Source: Cymodocea nodosa
Lineage: Eukaryota; Streptophyta; Magnoliopsida; Alismatales; Cymodoceaceae
Assembly (NCBI GenBank): GCA_036874045.1
Contig: CM072344.1
Coordinates: 10,636,501 to 10,700,500 of the forward strand
Length of the DNA: 64,000 nucleotides
Reading direction: 5' to 3'
Part shown: in pieces, positions 23,254-35,570 of the stretch
How positions within the stretch are numbered: position 1 is the first letter of the stretch
Layout of the letters: each line of letters begins with the position of its first letter
Notes under the pieces: generated by a model
What the model saw: only the letters and a program-made list of their open reading frames with translations
Told to the model about the DNA's origin: nothing
The model's database searches: none
Made by a program: the position numbers and the translations under genes

Positions 23254-25090
23254 ATGGTAGAGGGTCAGCATGTACACTGACCTCCACTATTTGATGGCAA
23301 TAACTATGGGTTTTGGAAAAATAAAATGACTAACTTTTTGAAATCCATGGATATGAAGGTATGGAGAACAATGGTTCATGGTATATAGCTTCCAGATGTT
23401 CCTAAAGACATGTGGAATGATGAAGATGAGAAGAAAATTCAAATGGATGCTAGAGGAATGAATGCACTAACTTGTGCAATCGCTACTGATATATATAACA
23501 AGATTTCTACTTGTTCTACTGCACATGAAGCTTGGCGTGCATTAGAAATTACTTATGAGGGAACAAATGAAGTGAAGGATACAAAAATCAGTATCCTACT
23601 ATGAAAGTATGAGATGTTCAAACTGAAAGAGAATGAGAGTATTATTGATCTCATATCTCGTTTCATTGAAATCATAAATGGACTGAAGAATCTTGGGAAA
23701 GAATTTTCCATGAAAGAACAAGTTATCAAAGTCTTGAGAAGCTTGAATAAATACTAGAAAGCTAAGGCTACCTCCCTACAAGATTCAAAGGATATGAGGA
23801 CTTTTACTCTTGAAGATCTCACTAGCAATCTGTTAGCCTATGAGACTCAACTAAAAGATTGGAAAGAAGAGGAAGGTGAAACCTCAACGAAAGTTGAAAA
23901 GAAAAAGGAGCTAGCATTGAAGGCTCAACAACTATCTAAGGAGTCTGTTAATGAGTTTCCAAAAGAATTGGCCTGTATTATCAGAAAATACAGAAAATTC
24001 TGGAAGAAAGGAATAAGTCATGATAAAGGGAAGCAATCTACTACAAAATGCTTCAACTGCAACAGATATGGGCATTTTCAGAGCCAATGCACATATCAAA
24101 AGAAGGATGAAAGAAAGAATTTTGACAAGAAGAAATCTCATGGAAAATAGAAATATCATCAGAGAAGATTTAATCAAGGAAAGAAGAAAGCATTCCAAGT
24201 TACTTGGGATGATTCTATAGAATCTGAAGCATCTGAGGGTACCAATACTGATGGTACACAAACGGAGTCCGAGTCTGAAGGGCTAGCCAATGTTTGCTTT
24301 ATGGCTAACACTAATGAGGTACATTCTGATTCTAATATAGTTGAGGAAATTATTTCTGATAATAATTCTGATGTATCTGATATAAATCAAGATGATTATA
24401 ATGAATTATTAGAAGAACTGAAAAATGTTAGTTTGGAAAATTCTATGTTAAAAAGGAAACTATCGAATAGTAATAAAACTGTTGCTAAGTTAGAAAAGGA
24501 AATCACTACATTAAAAACTAAAAATTCTACATTAAAGAAGAATAAATTTGTTGCTAATAGTTTTGATATGCATGATAAAATTTCTGAACTTGAAAAATAT
24601 AATTCAGAACTTATTAAAGATTTGAAGGATAAATTTTTAGAAAACAAAAGGCTACAAGATGAATTTGAAAAATTGAATGAAAAATTTAAAAATCAATATG
24701 TAGAAAAATCTAGTTCTAATTCTGATATAGAAAAATTAGAACAAGAAATTGGTAGACTAAAATTTAAACTAGGAGCATTTACCAAAGGAGATAAGAAATT
24801 GACGAATATTATTAATAGTTATAAAGTCTTTGGTGATAGAACTGATATAGGTTTCAACTATGAACCACCAAAAACATATGCTCCTGTTAACTTTTCAAAC
24901 AGCTATAAAATGGATTATGGAAATGGCTATTTGAAAACAATTAATAAAGAGAAATTTATCTATGTGTTAAAAAGAAATACTATTAACCAAAATAACACAT
25001 GAATTTCAAAACATAATAGATTTCAAATATTCTCCACTGACAAAAATGGACGCAAGAAAATATGGGTACCAAAGGATGTGATTATGACTG
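23254..25090 (+). pseudogene. Copy S2 gag
   Basis: The first ATG after the primer site gives a start of MVEGQ followed by PPLFDGNNYGFWKNKM, the typical beginning of plant copia gag of the UBN2 type. Later blocks include YEMFKLKENESI and EDLTSNLLAYE. A zinc knuckle CFNCNRYGHFQSQC spans 24049-24090. A long Lys- and Glu-rich probable coiled coil follows (about 24400-24780), ending with the FNYEPPKTY region. The long coiled tail is usual for SIRE-type gag. It is broken, with about five interruptions. Confidence 0.88.
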
Positions 25091-27828
25091 TCCTTGCAGG
25101 TCAAAACTAAAAGATCACGATGGGTGATGGATAGTGGTGCTTCAAAGCATATGACTGGAGATAAATCTATCCTAAAAGACTTGAAGATGATGAATGGAGG
25201 AAATGTCAGATTTGGTAATGATTAGAAAGGTAAGATTATTGGTATCGGATCTGTTTATGTAAATGATAAAATGGTTATAGATAATGTCTTACTAATTGAA
25301 AATTTAGAACATAATTTAATTAGTATTACTTAGTTAGAAGATAAAGGTTGTATGGTTTTGTTTAAATCTAAGAAATGCCTTGTTATTGATGAAAACTCTA
25401 ATGAAGTTAAATTTACTACTTATAGAAGAAATGATGTATGCTTTCTAAATTTACCTGATGATGTTTCTTCAACTAATTCCTGTTTAATTGCAAATAATTT
25501 AGACAATGCATGGTTATGGCATCGTAGACTAGGTCATATTCATATGAAGCAGCTAGATAAGTTAGCTAAGAAGAGCCTAGTAGATGGTTTACCCAATTTG
25601 AAATTTAAAAAGGATAAAATTTGTGATGCATGTGAATTGGGAAAACAGAAGAAGAGTTCTTTTAAATCAGGAAAGCAAATTATATCAAGAAGAATTTTGG
25701 AATTAATTCACATGGATTTATTTGGCCCTACTAGAATAGAAAGTTTAGGTGGTAAGAGATATGTACTTGTTCTAGTTGATGATTTTTCAAGATATACTTG
25801 GGTAATATTTCTTAGACATAAGAGTGAAGTATTTGAGGAGTTTAAAATATTTCTGAATATGGTTCAAAATGAAAAGCAATTGAAAGTTCAGAAAATTAAG
25901 AGTGATCATGGAGGTGAATTTGAAAATGAAAATATGGAAAAACTTTGCCAAGATCTAAGAATAGAACATAGATTTGCCTTTCTTAGAGCCCCTTCTCAGA
26001 ATGGAGTTGTAGAGAGAAAGAATAGATCTCTTCAAGAAATGGCTAGAACTATGCTGAATGAAAACAAGGTTGCTTATTATTTTTGGGCTAAGGCAATTAG
26101 TACTGCATGTTATATTTTAAATAGAGTAACCGTAAGAAGAGATTTGAATAAGACTCCTTTTGAACTATGGATGGGAAGAATTCCTAAAGTTTATTATTTT
26201 AAAGCTTTTGGATTTAAATGTTTTATTCTGAATACAAAGGAGAATAAAGATAAATTTGAAGCAAAATTTGATGAAGGAATATTTTGGGGATATTCTTCAA
26301 GAAGTAAAGCATATAGAATTTATAACAAAATTTCTTTAGTTGTGAAAGAATCTATGCATGTAAATTTTGATGAAGAGCCAAGTAATGTTTCAAAAGAAAT
26401 TATTGATACTTCAGATTATGAATGTGATGAACCAAATATTGGGGAATCTAGTACCATGGGTCAAGAAAGAAATGATAATCCTTTGACTCATAAATTTTTG
26501 CCTCAACACCCTAAGGAGTTTATTATTGGTGATATTTCTAAAGGTGTGCGAACAAGATCTAGGATTAATGTTTCCGAGTGTTATGAATTTCTACCTGTAA
26601 TAGAACCTAAAAACATTGATGAGGCATTAAATGATGAATTTTGGATTAGTGCCATGCAGGAAGAACTTAATCAATTTAGAAGGAATGAAGTTTGGGACTT
26701 AGTTCCTAAACCTCTAAATCATTCAATTATTGGCACTAAATGGATATTTAAGAATAAATCTGATGAATTAGGATAGGTTATTAGAAATAAGGCTAGACTA
26801 GTAGCCTAAGGGTATAACCAATAGGAGGGAATAGACTTTGAAGAAACCTTTGCACCTGTAGCTAGATTAGAATCAATTAGAATATTTCTAGCTTTTACTA
26901 CTCATATGAATTTTAAACTTTATCAAATGGATGTTAAAAGTGCATTTTTAAATGGTTTCATTAAAGAAGAAGTTTTTGTCAGGCAACCACTTGGTTTTGC
27001 TGATGCTGATTTTCCTGAGCATGTTTACAAACTGAAGAAGGCTTTGTATGGGTTGAAACAAGCTCCGAGAGCTTGGTATGATAGGCTGAAATCTTTTCTG
27101 TTAGATAATGGTTTTTCTATTGGTAAGGTTGACAATACCTTATTTTTTAAGAAAAATCATCTAGGTTTGTTAGTTGTTCAAATTTATGTAGATGATATCA
27201 TTTTTAGAGAAACTAATGAGATTTTAAGTAATAAGTTTACAGATCAGATGAAAATCAGTTTGAGATTATTTTAATGGGTGAGTTGACTTTCTTTTTGGGA
27301 TTGCAGATTAAACAAGTTGAAAAAAGAATTTTTGTATATCAAGAGAAATATACAAAGCAACTTTTAGACAAATTTGGAATGAGTAACTGCAAGTCATTAG
27401 GCACTCCTATGAGTTCATCAATTAAATTGGATAAAAATGAATCTTGACCAACCGTTGATATTACTAAATATAGAGGAATGATAGGTTCTCTTCTTTATTT
27501 AACTACAACTAGACCTGATATCATGTTCAGTGTTTGTGCTTGTGCTCATTTTCAAGCTCAACCAAAAGAATCTCACCTATCTGCAGTTAAAAGGATAATG
27601 AAATACCTACAAGGAACTTCAAATTTTGGTTTAATGTATTTCAAAGATAGCAGTTTGGATTTAATTGGATATAGTGATGTTGATTATGCTAGATGCAAAT
27701 CTGATAGAAAGAGTACTAGTGGAACTTGCCAACTGTTTGGCAGTTCATTAATTTCATGGTTTAGTAAGAAGCAAAATTGTGTTGCCCTATCAACTACTAA
27801 AGTTGAATATGTTGTTGTAATTCCATAA
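25091..27828 (+). pseudogene. Copy S2 pol: protease, integrase, RT, RNase H
   Basis: The protease has WVMDSGASKHMT (25121 onward). The integrase zinc region is LWHRRLGHIH plus CDACELG (about 25515-25645). The catalytic blocks are MDLFGP, KSDHGGEFEN and NGVVERKNRS, that is D, D and E. The long integrase-RT stretch 25352-26776 reads without interruption. RT shows [24 protein letters not shown] and YVDD at 27185-27196. RNase H has GYSDVDYARCKSDRKSTSGT and SKKQNCVALST. About five interruptions occur in the whole region. Confidence 0.9.
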
Positions 27829-29079
27829 TCTTACATCTATATTAAAATCAACTCAGATTAATTCAACAAAATTACTGAAGGCTTCTACTCCACAAATAGA
27901 ATAATGCCCACATGACACTTAGAATGGGGATCTAAATCCGAAAAATAGCCAAGTTACCTTAATTAATTCAGTAATTGTATGCCTATTTGCTAGACTAAAT
28001 GTTTCTTGATTAGAAAATTTAGAGGTGTTTAATATGTAAGGGTGAAAAACAAGGAAAAGTGGTTGGAAGCAATAAGACTCAAGATATTTAACCTACCCTT
28101 GTCCAAATGTATTTAACTTTCTACACTTTCCCATTTTCAGTACTGTTAAAGTGATTGCCATTATCAAAAAAAAAAGAAAAAAAAAGGAATGTTTGTTGCA
28201 AAGAGCAAACAACACCAATATTGCTTTAAAAAAAAAAAAAAACCTCCGATTTTGGCTATGTAGTACTGATAGTTTCATAATTCTCCAAGATCTTCTTTTT
28301 CTCTTAGTTAATTACATAACAGACATGTTTAAGGGAAAATATACCTTGGGGTTGCTTTATGGAAATTTCAAACTGGTCAAAGAGAACATATTAAATGTAT
28401 TTGAATTTTTCTATTCTAAAAACATTAAGTTCTAGCACTAAAGTTTATAAAAACTGATTTCTTTAAGGTTAATAAGGTCAACCATAGGATCAAGTCCTTA
28501 TACTAAGTGAAATGTATTATTTATCTTAATGTGGAGCCTTGAATAATTCAATAATTCTCCAACAATTAAAATCTAAATAATAATAAATAAATAAAAACAA
28601 AATATATAAAATCAAAACATTATAACAATACAAATACCTCAACCAAAATATTTTTGATTTCTTTTATTCATATATTCAAGGGGAGTTTATTCTTTTTGAT
28701 ATGTCTGATTTTCTCCATTTTAATTTTTTTTTAGTCAACATATTTTTAGGGGGAGTTATTTTTTACTTGGGGGTGCTAGTAGTCATCGGAGAGTTAGTTT
28801 CTTTGTCTTAAGGGTTTTTCAGACAGTTACATTGTAACTATCTGAAAACTTCTTAGTTTTCGGCAAGTTACTGTCTTGTGCCTTATTTCTTTTTTAGACA
28901 GTTATCTTGTAACTATCCGAAAATTCTTTTCTTTCGGTAAGTTAGGCCTCTAACTCACCGATCTCTAGAACTTTCAGATTTTTATATTTTCTTTCAGAGG
29001 GTTATCTTCTCACTTTGTCTTAACCTTCCGACTCTCAAATCCTTCGCCTGTTTCATCTCTTTTCCACGCCTCCTCCTTC
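27829..29079 (+). other. Copy S2 noncoding spacer
   Basis: This AT-rich spacer contains A-rich runs near 28165-28190 and 28230-28245. From about 28780 it has inverted-repeat modules of the LTR type (for example ttttcagacagttac...gtaactatctgaaaa, 28815-28850). It is without coding potential and parallels the A and B spacers in position, not clearly in sequence. Confidence 0.6.
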
Positions 29080-31232
29080 ATGGCTTCTTCTAGTCGTTTC
29101 TCTACCCTCTCTCTGCAAGAGCAAGAACAGCGGATTCACAGAATGGAACAGGATCTCCAGACAGGTATGGAAGATCTTTCTCCTGAACAAGTTCAACAAA
29201 TTCTTTCTACTGGAGAAGAGGTTATAGATATTGAGTCAGTATATGGCACTTCAGAAATAGTTACTCGATTATTATGTTTGGAAAAACAATTGTCTATTCT
29301 TCGTAAATTTTGTCCTATTTCCATTGGTGCTAAAAGTAGAAAACAGTTGAAAACCAAGAAGCATTCCTTGAGAAAATACATCAAAACTTCCTCTAGTCAT
29401 AAGAAACTGAAGACCTCTTCTACCCGTGATTCATAAAGTAGTAAAATAGATTGTGTTGATTCTAGGGTTTCTAAGGATTCTTCTTCGGATGATGAAGACA
29501 TATTTACTGCCAAAGTGAACTCCTTAGAACCTCAATTTAAATATGTTTATAAGGCTTATGTTAGCCAATTTTTGAATGCTTCTGAGGATTCTAGGGCATC
29601 TGAAAAACGAGCACTGCATATGGCCCCACATTTACAAGATACTCTAGTTAAGAGAAGAACTCAAACATTATTGCATAAACTCAGTGAGCAACTAGGAATT
29701 AAGATTCAAGAGCCTATAGAGCCTGCTTGTCTTCATGATTTTTTTGATTTAGTAGAGAAGAAGAAATCATTGGCTGAACCAGCATTCTTTTTGCCACAAA
29801 AAGAGATTAATTTCAAGCATGTGGCTGGTCGTTCATATCCTCCAATTCCTGAGTTATGTATTGGAATTCTATACCAAATTGCTCCTGGTCCTTCCCATTT
29901 GATCTCCTCAGCCAGTCAAATTTTGCCTACAGTTGTCTCCTCTCCCCTTCCATCTACTTCATTTACTTATTCTAGGAGAAGAAAGAAAACCCTTTCTTCT
30001 CATCCAAGTTTTACTCAATCTTTTCTTGTTCATAGAAAAGAATTCACACCTCCTCCTCCTTCATCTGATGTCAAATCTCATCCAATTCCTTCACCTCACA
30101 CTCAAATGGTGATACAAGGATTGTATGAAGATTCAGGTTTTGTCTCTGCTCCTCAATCTCCTCCTTCTGCAAAACCTCCTGCAGATGAAGATCTAGAGGT
30201 TGAAGTTCATTTTTCTTCAAACATCCCTTCAGTTGTATATTATTTCAGATCCTCTACAGCTAGGGATTTGTTTTTAATAAATATTAGGGCATGAAGATTA
30301 TTTACAGCAGACCTGTAAATTTTAAAGAAATGGATTCAATTCATAGTCTACTAATTCATTAAGGGCTTTTAGGTCTTATTTCTGCCCCATTAGGGTTATC
30401 TATTTTTGAAGACCTAATTCCTCTTTTCTACTCCAACCTTGAGATTTTTCCTCATTTTTGCCTCCTACACCTCCAAAATCAAATAATAAGAATTAATGGA
30501 GAATTTTTGGAGAATCTATTTGGCATACCATCTTTTGGTATAAATATTTCTCTTTCTCCATTAGAGCTTGGGTGGCAGGAATTCGAGATGAATCAATTGA
30601 TTGGAAACTCTTCTGATAGAAAATTCAAGTTAGTAAAGACTACACATCTAAATGGTTTGGCCCAGATGATTGCTACAATTCTATCTTCCTTTGTATTTCA
30701 GAAGATTGGTCATGTAGATGAATTGGAAAGGAAAGTCTACCAATCCACTTATGTTGTGATGGCTGGTATCAAGGTTAACTAGGCAAAAGTTATTATTGCT
30801 CAGATTTCTCATCTGCAAAGTTTTCTATACTATGGAGATTTTATTTATCATCTGATGGCCAAATACATTGATTTTTCTAACAAGCCTCTGAAATCCATTA
30901 AAAGAAGAGTATTACAACTTAAGGATCTTCAGAGAATGTCATCTTCTGATCTAGTTGAGTTGCCCTCTCATTTTCAACCATCTACAATTCAGAATTCAGC
31001 TTCTCCGTCTACAAAACATCCATCTCTTGCTGTACCTCATTCTGTAGAAACTCCACCTCCTACAGCACCTCCTCCAGCTCCAACAACTTCATTTTTAGCA
31101 GTTGACAGTTCTGAGACCCTCCTCAAACAGAATGAGCTTCTTCTTCAGAATACTCAGATGCTTTTGGATCAAGTGGCTCATTTAGAACAACTTCTGAGAG
31201 AGAGGGATACCTTAATTCAAGAATTGTTATAG
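29080..31232 (+). pseudogene. Copy S2 second ORF (env-like position)
   Basis: It starts MASSSRFSTLSLQEQEQR. The middle is rich in Ser and Pro. A more ordered block (about 30390-30960) has FYSNL, ENLFGIP, MIATILSSFVFQKIGH and LERKVYQSTY, and then LKDLQRM. The same motif order occurs in the A and B second ORFs (AFYSNL, FEVLGL, FIANILHANLFQRVGH, YATYG, VKDLQKF), so the three are homologous despite little overall identity. The C-terminus is a probable coiled coil (LLKQNELLLQNTQMLLDQ). No signal peptide or transmembrane helix is visible. It is broken, with about four interruptions. Confidence 0.75.
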
Positions 31233-31448
31233 AAAAAGTCAACTGCTACTTAATTTGTTTATTTTTGTTTCCTTTGATGTAATTTTCAATTTTTTTTATG
31301 TATCCTTATTGTTCTTACTCTTGAATCAATAAAATTACATTTTATTTATCTCCGACTATTCTTCATTTAGCTGTCTCCACTTTTTAATTTTGACAAAGGG
31401 GGAGAATATATCTGTTTACAGTTTTGTCATCATCAAAAAGGGGGAGAT
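31233..31448 (+). other. Copy S2 3' noncoding region with two polypurine tracts
   Basis: The first tract (gacaaagggggagaat) lies near 31391-31406 and the second (tcaaaaagggggagat) at 31433-31448, adjoining LTR c. The spacing of about 45 bases is shorter than in copies A and B. Confidence 0.75.
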
Positions 31449-33185
31449 TGTTAGTTCATTTATTTTATTAGTTAATTTTGATGATGAAAAATGTATGGTT
31501 TAATTATTTGTGCCATGTGTTAGATGTCTTTTTACTCAAATGAATTTTGGCTAATTGCTTTATTCTCAAAATCTTTTAAATTAGATTTCGACAGGTTATT
31601 TTGTCTATAGTGTTTTGATCGAAGAGCTATTTATAAGTCACCGAACAAAATAAGATAAATCAGATGGTTATGTCTCTCTCTTGGCTTTTCGAACAGTTAT
31701 ATCAGTAACTATCTGAAAAGTATTTATCTTCAATGAGTTAAGTCTTTTTATGTCTAGATATGATCTTTTATGGTAAGACTCCAAAATCCCTTTGGTTTCG
31801 GATAGTTAAGGTTTTTATTCCACAAAGTTAGCTGTTTCTTTGTTTTTAATATATTTTCAGTTACTTTCTTCTGAAGGACACGTGTTTAGTCTCTCATCAC
31901 TTGACTTAAGTGACTTTTCGGAAGGTTACGATGTAACTATCCGAAAACTCTTAAGAATCGGAGAGTTATCTTCAGTAAGTATCTGAAAACTGTTTTAAGC
32001 TTCGGATGGTTGAGTTTTCTTTTATTTTCTAACTTAAGTGACTTTCTAGAAGGTTACCTATGTAACTATCCAAAATGACTTAAGGATCAGAGAGTTATCT
32101 TTATAAGTATCCGAAACATGTCCACTCTATCGGATACTTTATTTTTTAATATTTTATAATGCGGTTTTTGAAGGACACATGTTTCATTTTTAATACATGA
32201 CTTAAGTGGTCTTTCAGTAAGTTAGTTCTAACTATCCGAAATGATTTTGAGTTTCGACAGGTTATCTATTTAAGTCTTCAATTTTCTGAAAGCCTTCGAA
32301 GATTTTATTTTTATAGAAATTGCAACTAGTATTAATTGACTAATCTTTGTGGCAAGATATGTTTTGATTGTAGATCTCAACTTTATTATGATTGAAGGTT
32401 GCCGGAAATGAATTCCTACATAAGGCATCTGACCATTTTAGAATTCTTTCCACTTATGCAAATCTCGAAGGAAAAATAAAAAGGATTTTTGCAGAAAACT
32501 AAAAGTGAGACACATAGAATTTTTCAACACTCGACAAGAGAATTTGTCTGTTCAATAATTTTACAAACACCTTGAAGATTTGTCTGCAACAAAGTCCAGA
32601 AGATCATCAGTTGTAGATTCATCAAGAAATGTCCTTAGAGCTTCTGTGTCAACTCTTCATAGGAGTTGATCTAGGGTTGTATGTCATTTTCATTTTGAGT
32701 CAATGACTCCTGTTTTTAAATTGTATTCTCGTTTACTTGAAAACCTTCACTCACAAGGGTGTTGTGAGTATACCTTCACAAGGTCGGGGCCTTGGTGAAG
32801 AGAGTGAAGTGTGGTACTTCACTTGCTCAAGATTGGGGTCTTGAGTACACAAAGTTGGTGCTTTGTGTAAGGTTTTTGTTCAGCCTTTAAAAACATCTAT
32901 ATGGTTGTTGCTTAGCCTGCAAAAGCAACTTGTTTAAGGTTTGTGCTGAGCCTTAAAAGCACTTAGTGGAATTCTCGAGGTTGTGGCCTTGAGGAGTGGA
33001 CTACACAGTTTGGGGAACCACTATAAATCTCTTGTGTTCTTTACTTTCTACACTACTAGTTTTTAATTCTAAAATCAATTAATCAGGGTTCATTAGTGTC
33101 AACAGCTTCCCAAATTTTTAAAAGCAAAATAAACTTTATTAGGACACTATTCACCCCCCCTCTAGTGCGCCATTCGATCTTTTCA
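31449..33185 (+). repeat. S-family LTR c (1737 bp)
   Basis: It starts tgttagttcattt after the polypurine tract and ends cgatcttttca, followed by TATTT, which duplicates 9971-9975. It carries U3 inverted-repeat modules (about 31610-32280), the stem-loop train (32774-33022) and the C-rich block near 33152-33160. It is the right end of the insertion into copy B. Confidence 0.92.
32774..33022 (+). repeat. Train of stem-loops in S-family LTR c
   Basis: Successive inverted repeats are: CTTCACAAGG with CCTTGGTGAAG (32774-32800); AGTGAAG with CTTCACT (32803-32823); CTCAAGA with TCTTGAG (32826-32845); ACACAAAG with CTTTGTGT (32847-32868); TTTAAGG with CCTTAAA (32933-32957); CTCGAGG with CCTTGAG (32974-32993); and a weaker AGTGG with CCACT (32995-33022). 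Loops are G/T-rich, for example tcgggg, ttgggg, ttggtg and ttgtgg. LTR b has the same set, with a 9-bp perfect arm version of the TTTAAGG stem. Being near the LTR 3' end, it would lie in the RNA leader. Confidence 0.8.
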
Positions 33186-33190
33186 TATTT
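33186..33190 (+). repeat. Target-site duplication TATTT, right copy
   Basis: It matches 9971-9975. Copy B pol sequence continues directly after it. Confidence 0.9.
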
Positions 33191-33991
33191 TTAAATCAAG
33201 AAAAATATGCAGATGAAATGCTTAAGAAATTTAATTTTAATGATACAAGTATTCGAGGAACTCCTATGGGTACTTCTTTAAAGTTAGATATTGATGACAT
33301 AAGAAAATCAATAGATCAAAGAAAATACAAAAATATGATTGGTTCTTTACTTTATTTGATAGCTAGTAGACTTGATATTATGTTTGCTGTGTATGCTTGT
33401 GCTAGATTTCAATCTAATCCTAAAGAATCACACTCAATTGCTGTTAAAAGAATATTTAGATATATACAAGGAACTAAAAATTTCAAACTGTATTATTCTA
33501 AGGATAGTTCAATAGATCTTAAAGGATATACTGATACTGATTATGTAGGATCTAAATCTGATAGAAAGAGTACCAATGACACATATCAATTATTAGGAAA
33601 TAATTTGGTGTCATGGATTAGTAAAAAGCAAAACTATGTAGCACTTTCTACTATAGAAGCTGAATATGTTGCTACTACACTATGTTGCACTCAGATTCTA
33701 TGGATAAGGCAAACTTTAGAAGACTTTGGATTATCTTATGATACAACTGAGATTTATTGTGATAGTAATTCTGCAATAAATCTTTCCAAAAATCCTATAT
33801 TACATTCTAGAGCAAAGCATATAGAGGTTAGACATCATTTTCTAAGAGATAACGTAATTAAAGGAAAAGTTAAATTAGGATTTGTGTCTAGTAAAAATCA
33901 ATTAGTTGATATATTTACAAAACCTCTAGACGAAAATACATTCTGCAACATAAGATTAAATTTGGGTATTTGTAGGCTATGTGATGTGTAA
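33191..33991 (+). pseudogene. Copy B RNase H region
   Basis: The frame reads through the copia RNase H with IGSLLYLIASRLD, GYTDTDYVGSKSDRKS, WISKKQNYVALSTIEAEY, YCDSNSAINLSKNP and the end block FTKPLDENTF. It is the right-hand flank of the S-family insertion. The left-hand flank with RT ends at 9975. Confidence 0.92.
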
Positions 33992-35570
33992 AATGCTTAA
34001 ACTTCACAAAAAGATAAATATTATTGATGATGTTGTTCACCTCATAGATATTATATACTTATCATAAATATCTAAGTAATATCTAAACTACTACATAATA
34101 TATTATGCATTTATTGTAACATCATAGTAGTATCTTATTAATTTTAAGTAGTTTATCAATTTTAATGGTTTTCACGATTTTAAGTGGAAGTGCAAATGAA
34201 AAACATTAAACACTTCTGAAATTATGAAATTTTGATTAAGTATTTTCTTGGAATCAATGAAAGTGCATATGATCATGCAGAAATTTCACTTGATTGATTC
34301 AACCTATAGAATAATTTATATGTAAATCATTTTAAACTGTTAATCAAAAGTATGAGCTTATTGAAACTGATTCATATTTAGTAAAATCATAGAAGTAGAA
34401 ATTGTATGAGATTTGTGTTTTATTGCATCTGTATTAATGGAATACATATATACTGTGCTTAAAATGAAAAGTGCTTATAAACTGAAAATCTTTGAGAGTT
34501 TATTGATCAGTTTGATCACGAGCCTTTTGTACTTGAGCAGATAGGTATGTAAGGATTGTTGTCCTAAAAAAAGATTCTTTAAATTTGGCAACCTAAGGTC
34601 CTGATCAAATCTGGGATTGTTGATTGAAAGCTCATTACACAGGTACATTAGAAAGCTCTTGTATGATTCAAGCTTTTCAAACTAACTTTTAAAGAAAATT
34701 GTGAATATTTACTATTTTGAAAAAGAAAAAAAAGGAAAGAAAGTGTTTCATTAATTACAGATATCTTTGAATCGAATATAGTTTCTACCAATATGACTAC
34801 TAATTTATTGAATCAATATTAGTACTTTTGAAAACATTTATTTGAGATACATTCTTTTATTCTCCTTGAATTAATCATATTGAGTTCAAAAATGTGTTTT
34901 GATTCATATACAGTAGGAATTAATTCTGGAAATTATTTTTCATAAATTCAGGATAACGGAAGTTTCTGAAAAGAAAATTTAAAAGTATAGTTATACTTAA
35001 CATCTATTGTTATACAAGTATATTTTGTATGTTATTGAATATATAAGATGTATATTTGTAGGGGGAGGATTAACAATGTCCAAAATAGATTAATATAATT
35101 CAGAATACAAATCTTGGTTAATCTGAATTTAGATCCCTTAAGATCTTGATGAAACAATTTAAAAGACAAACAAACTATTTTAGATTCATAAGAAGAGAAT
35201 GTTAGAATAGTTTACAATGTTCTCAAGACAATGTTAAGTGTAGCATGTGTGTTGTCTTTAGAAGGAAGCATCCGAAACTTGATTTTAGTAAAGTGTTCTA
35301 ACTGAACGTTATGTTATATAAGGTAACGTGTAAAACTGCCTCTAAACAGCATTTTACTTGTTTGGTTAGTTAACTCAACGAGTTATTCTTGAATATTTTG
35401 GGTACCTTGATTGAATAAACTTTATTCAATATTCATTTAAAATCGAAACCCGACTTCTATACATGTGTTATTCACCTAAAACCCTATTTAAACACTTATT
35501 ACACGGGCACTTAGGTTATTTGTAAACTTTGTCAAAAAATCTTTCCCACTTGTTGTTACAACCTACGACG
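33992..35570 (+). other. Copy B spacer between pol and second ORF
   Basis: It is AT-rich and noncoding. The right two thirds (from about 34520) align with 975-2030 of copy A, including the acceptor-like block at 35051-35067. No other feature is seen. Confidence 0.7.

Larger units (their letters stand above)
21303..33185 (+). mobile_element. Copy S2: SIRE-like copia element with both LTRs (11.9 kb)
   Basis: The order is LTR b (21303-23200), initiator-Met-type primer site, gag, protease, integrase, RT, RNase H, noncoding spacer, second ORF, two polypurine tracts and LTR c (31449-33185). It is the only element here with all parts in one piece. Its flanks do not match: ACCAC precedes it and TATTT follows. 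TATTT instead pairs with the left flank of LTR a at 9971. The coding regions are broken in roughly a dozen places. The two LTRs differ noticeably by eye, so it is not recent, or its LTRs have different origins. Confidence 0.88.

Noticed and set aside
32774-33022. Stem-loop train read as a CRISPR array or MITE cluster
   Set aside because: The arms differ from one hairpin to the next and there is no constant repeat with variable spacers. It lies inside an LTR with well-defined ends.
21303-33185. Copy S2 as a simple single insertion
   Set aside because: Its two flanks do not match each other, and its right flank pairs with LTR a at 9971 instead.
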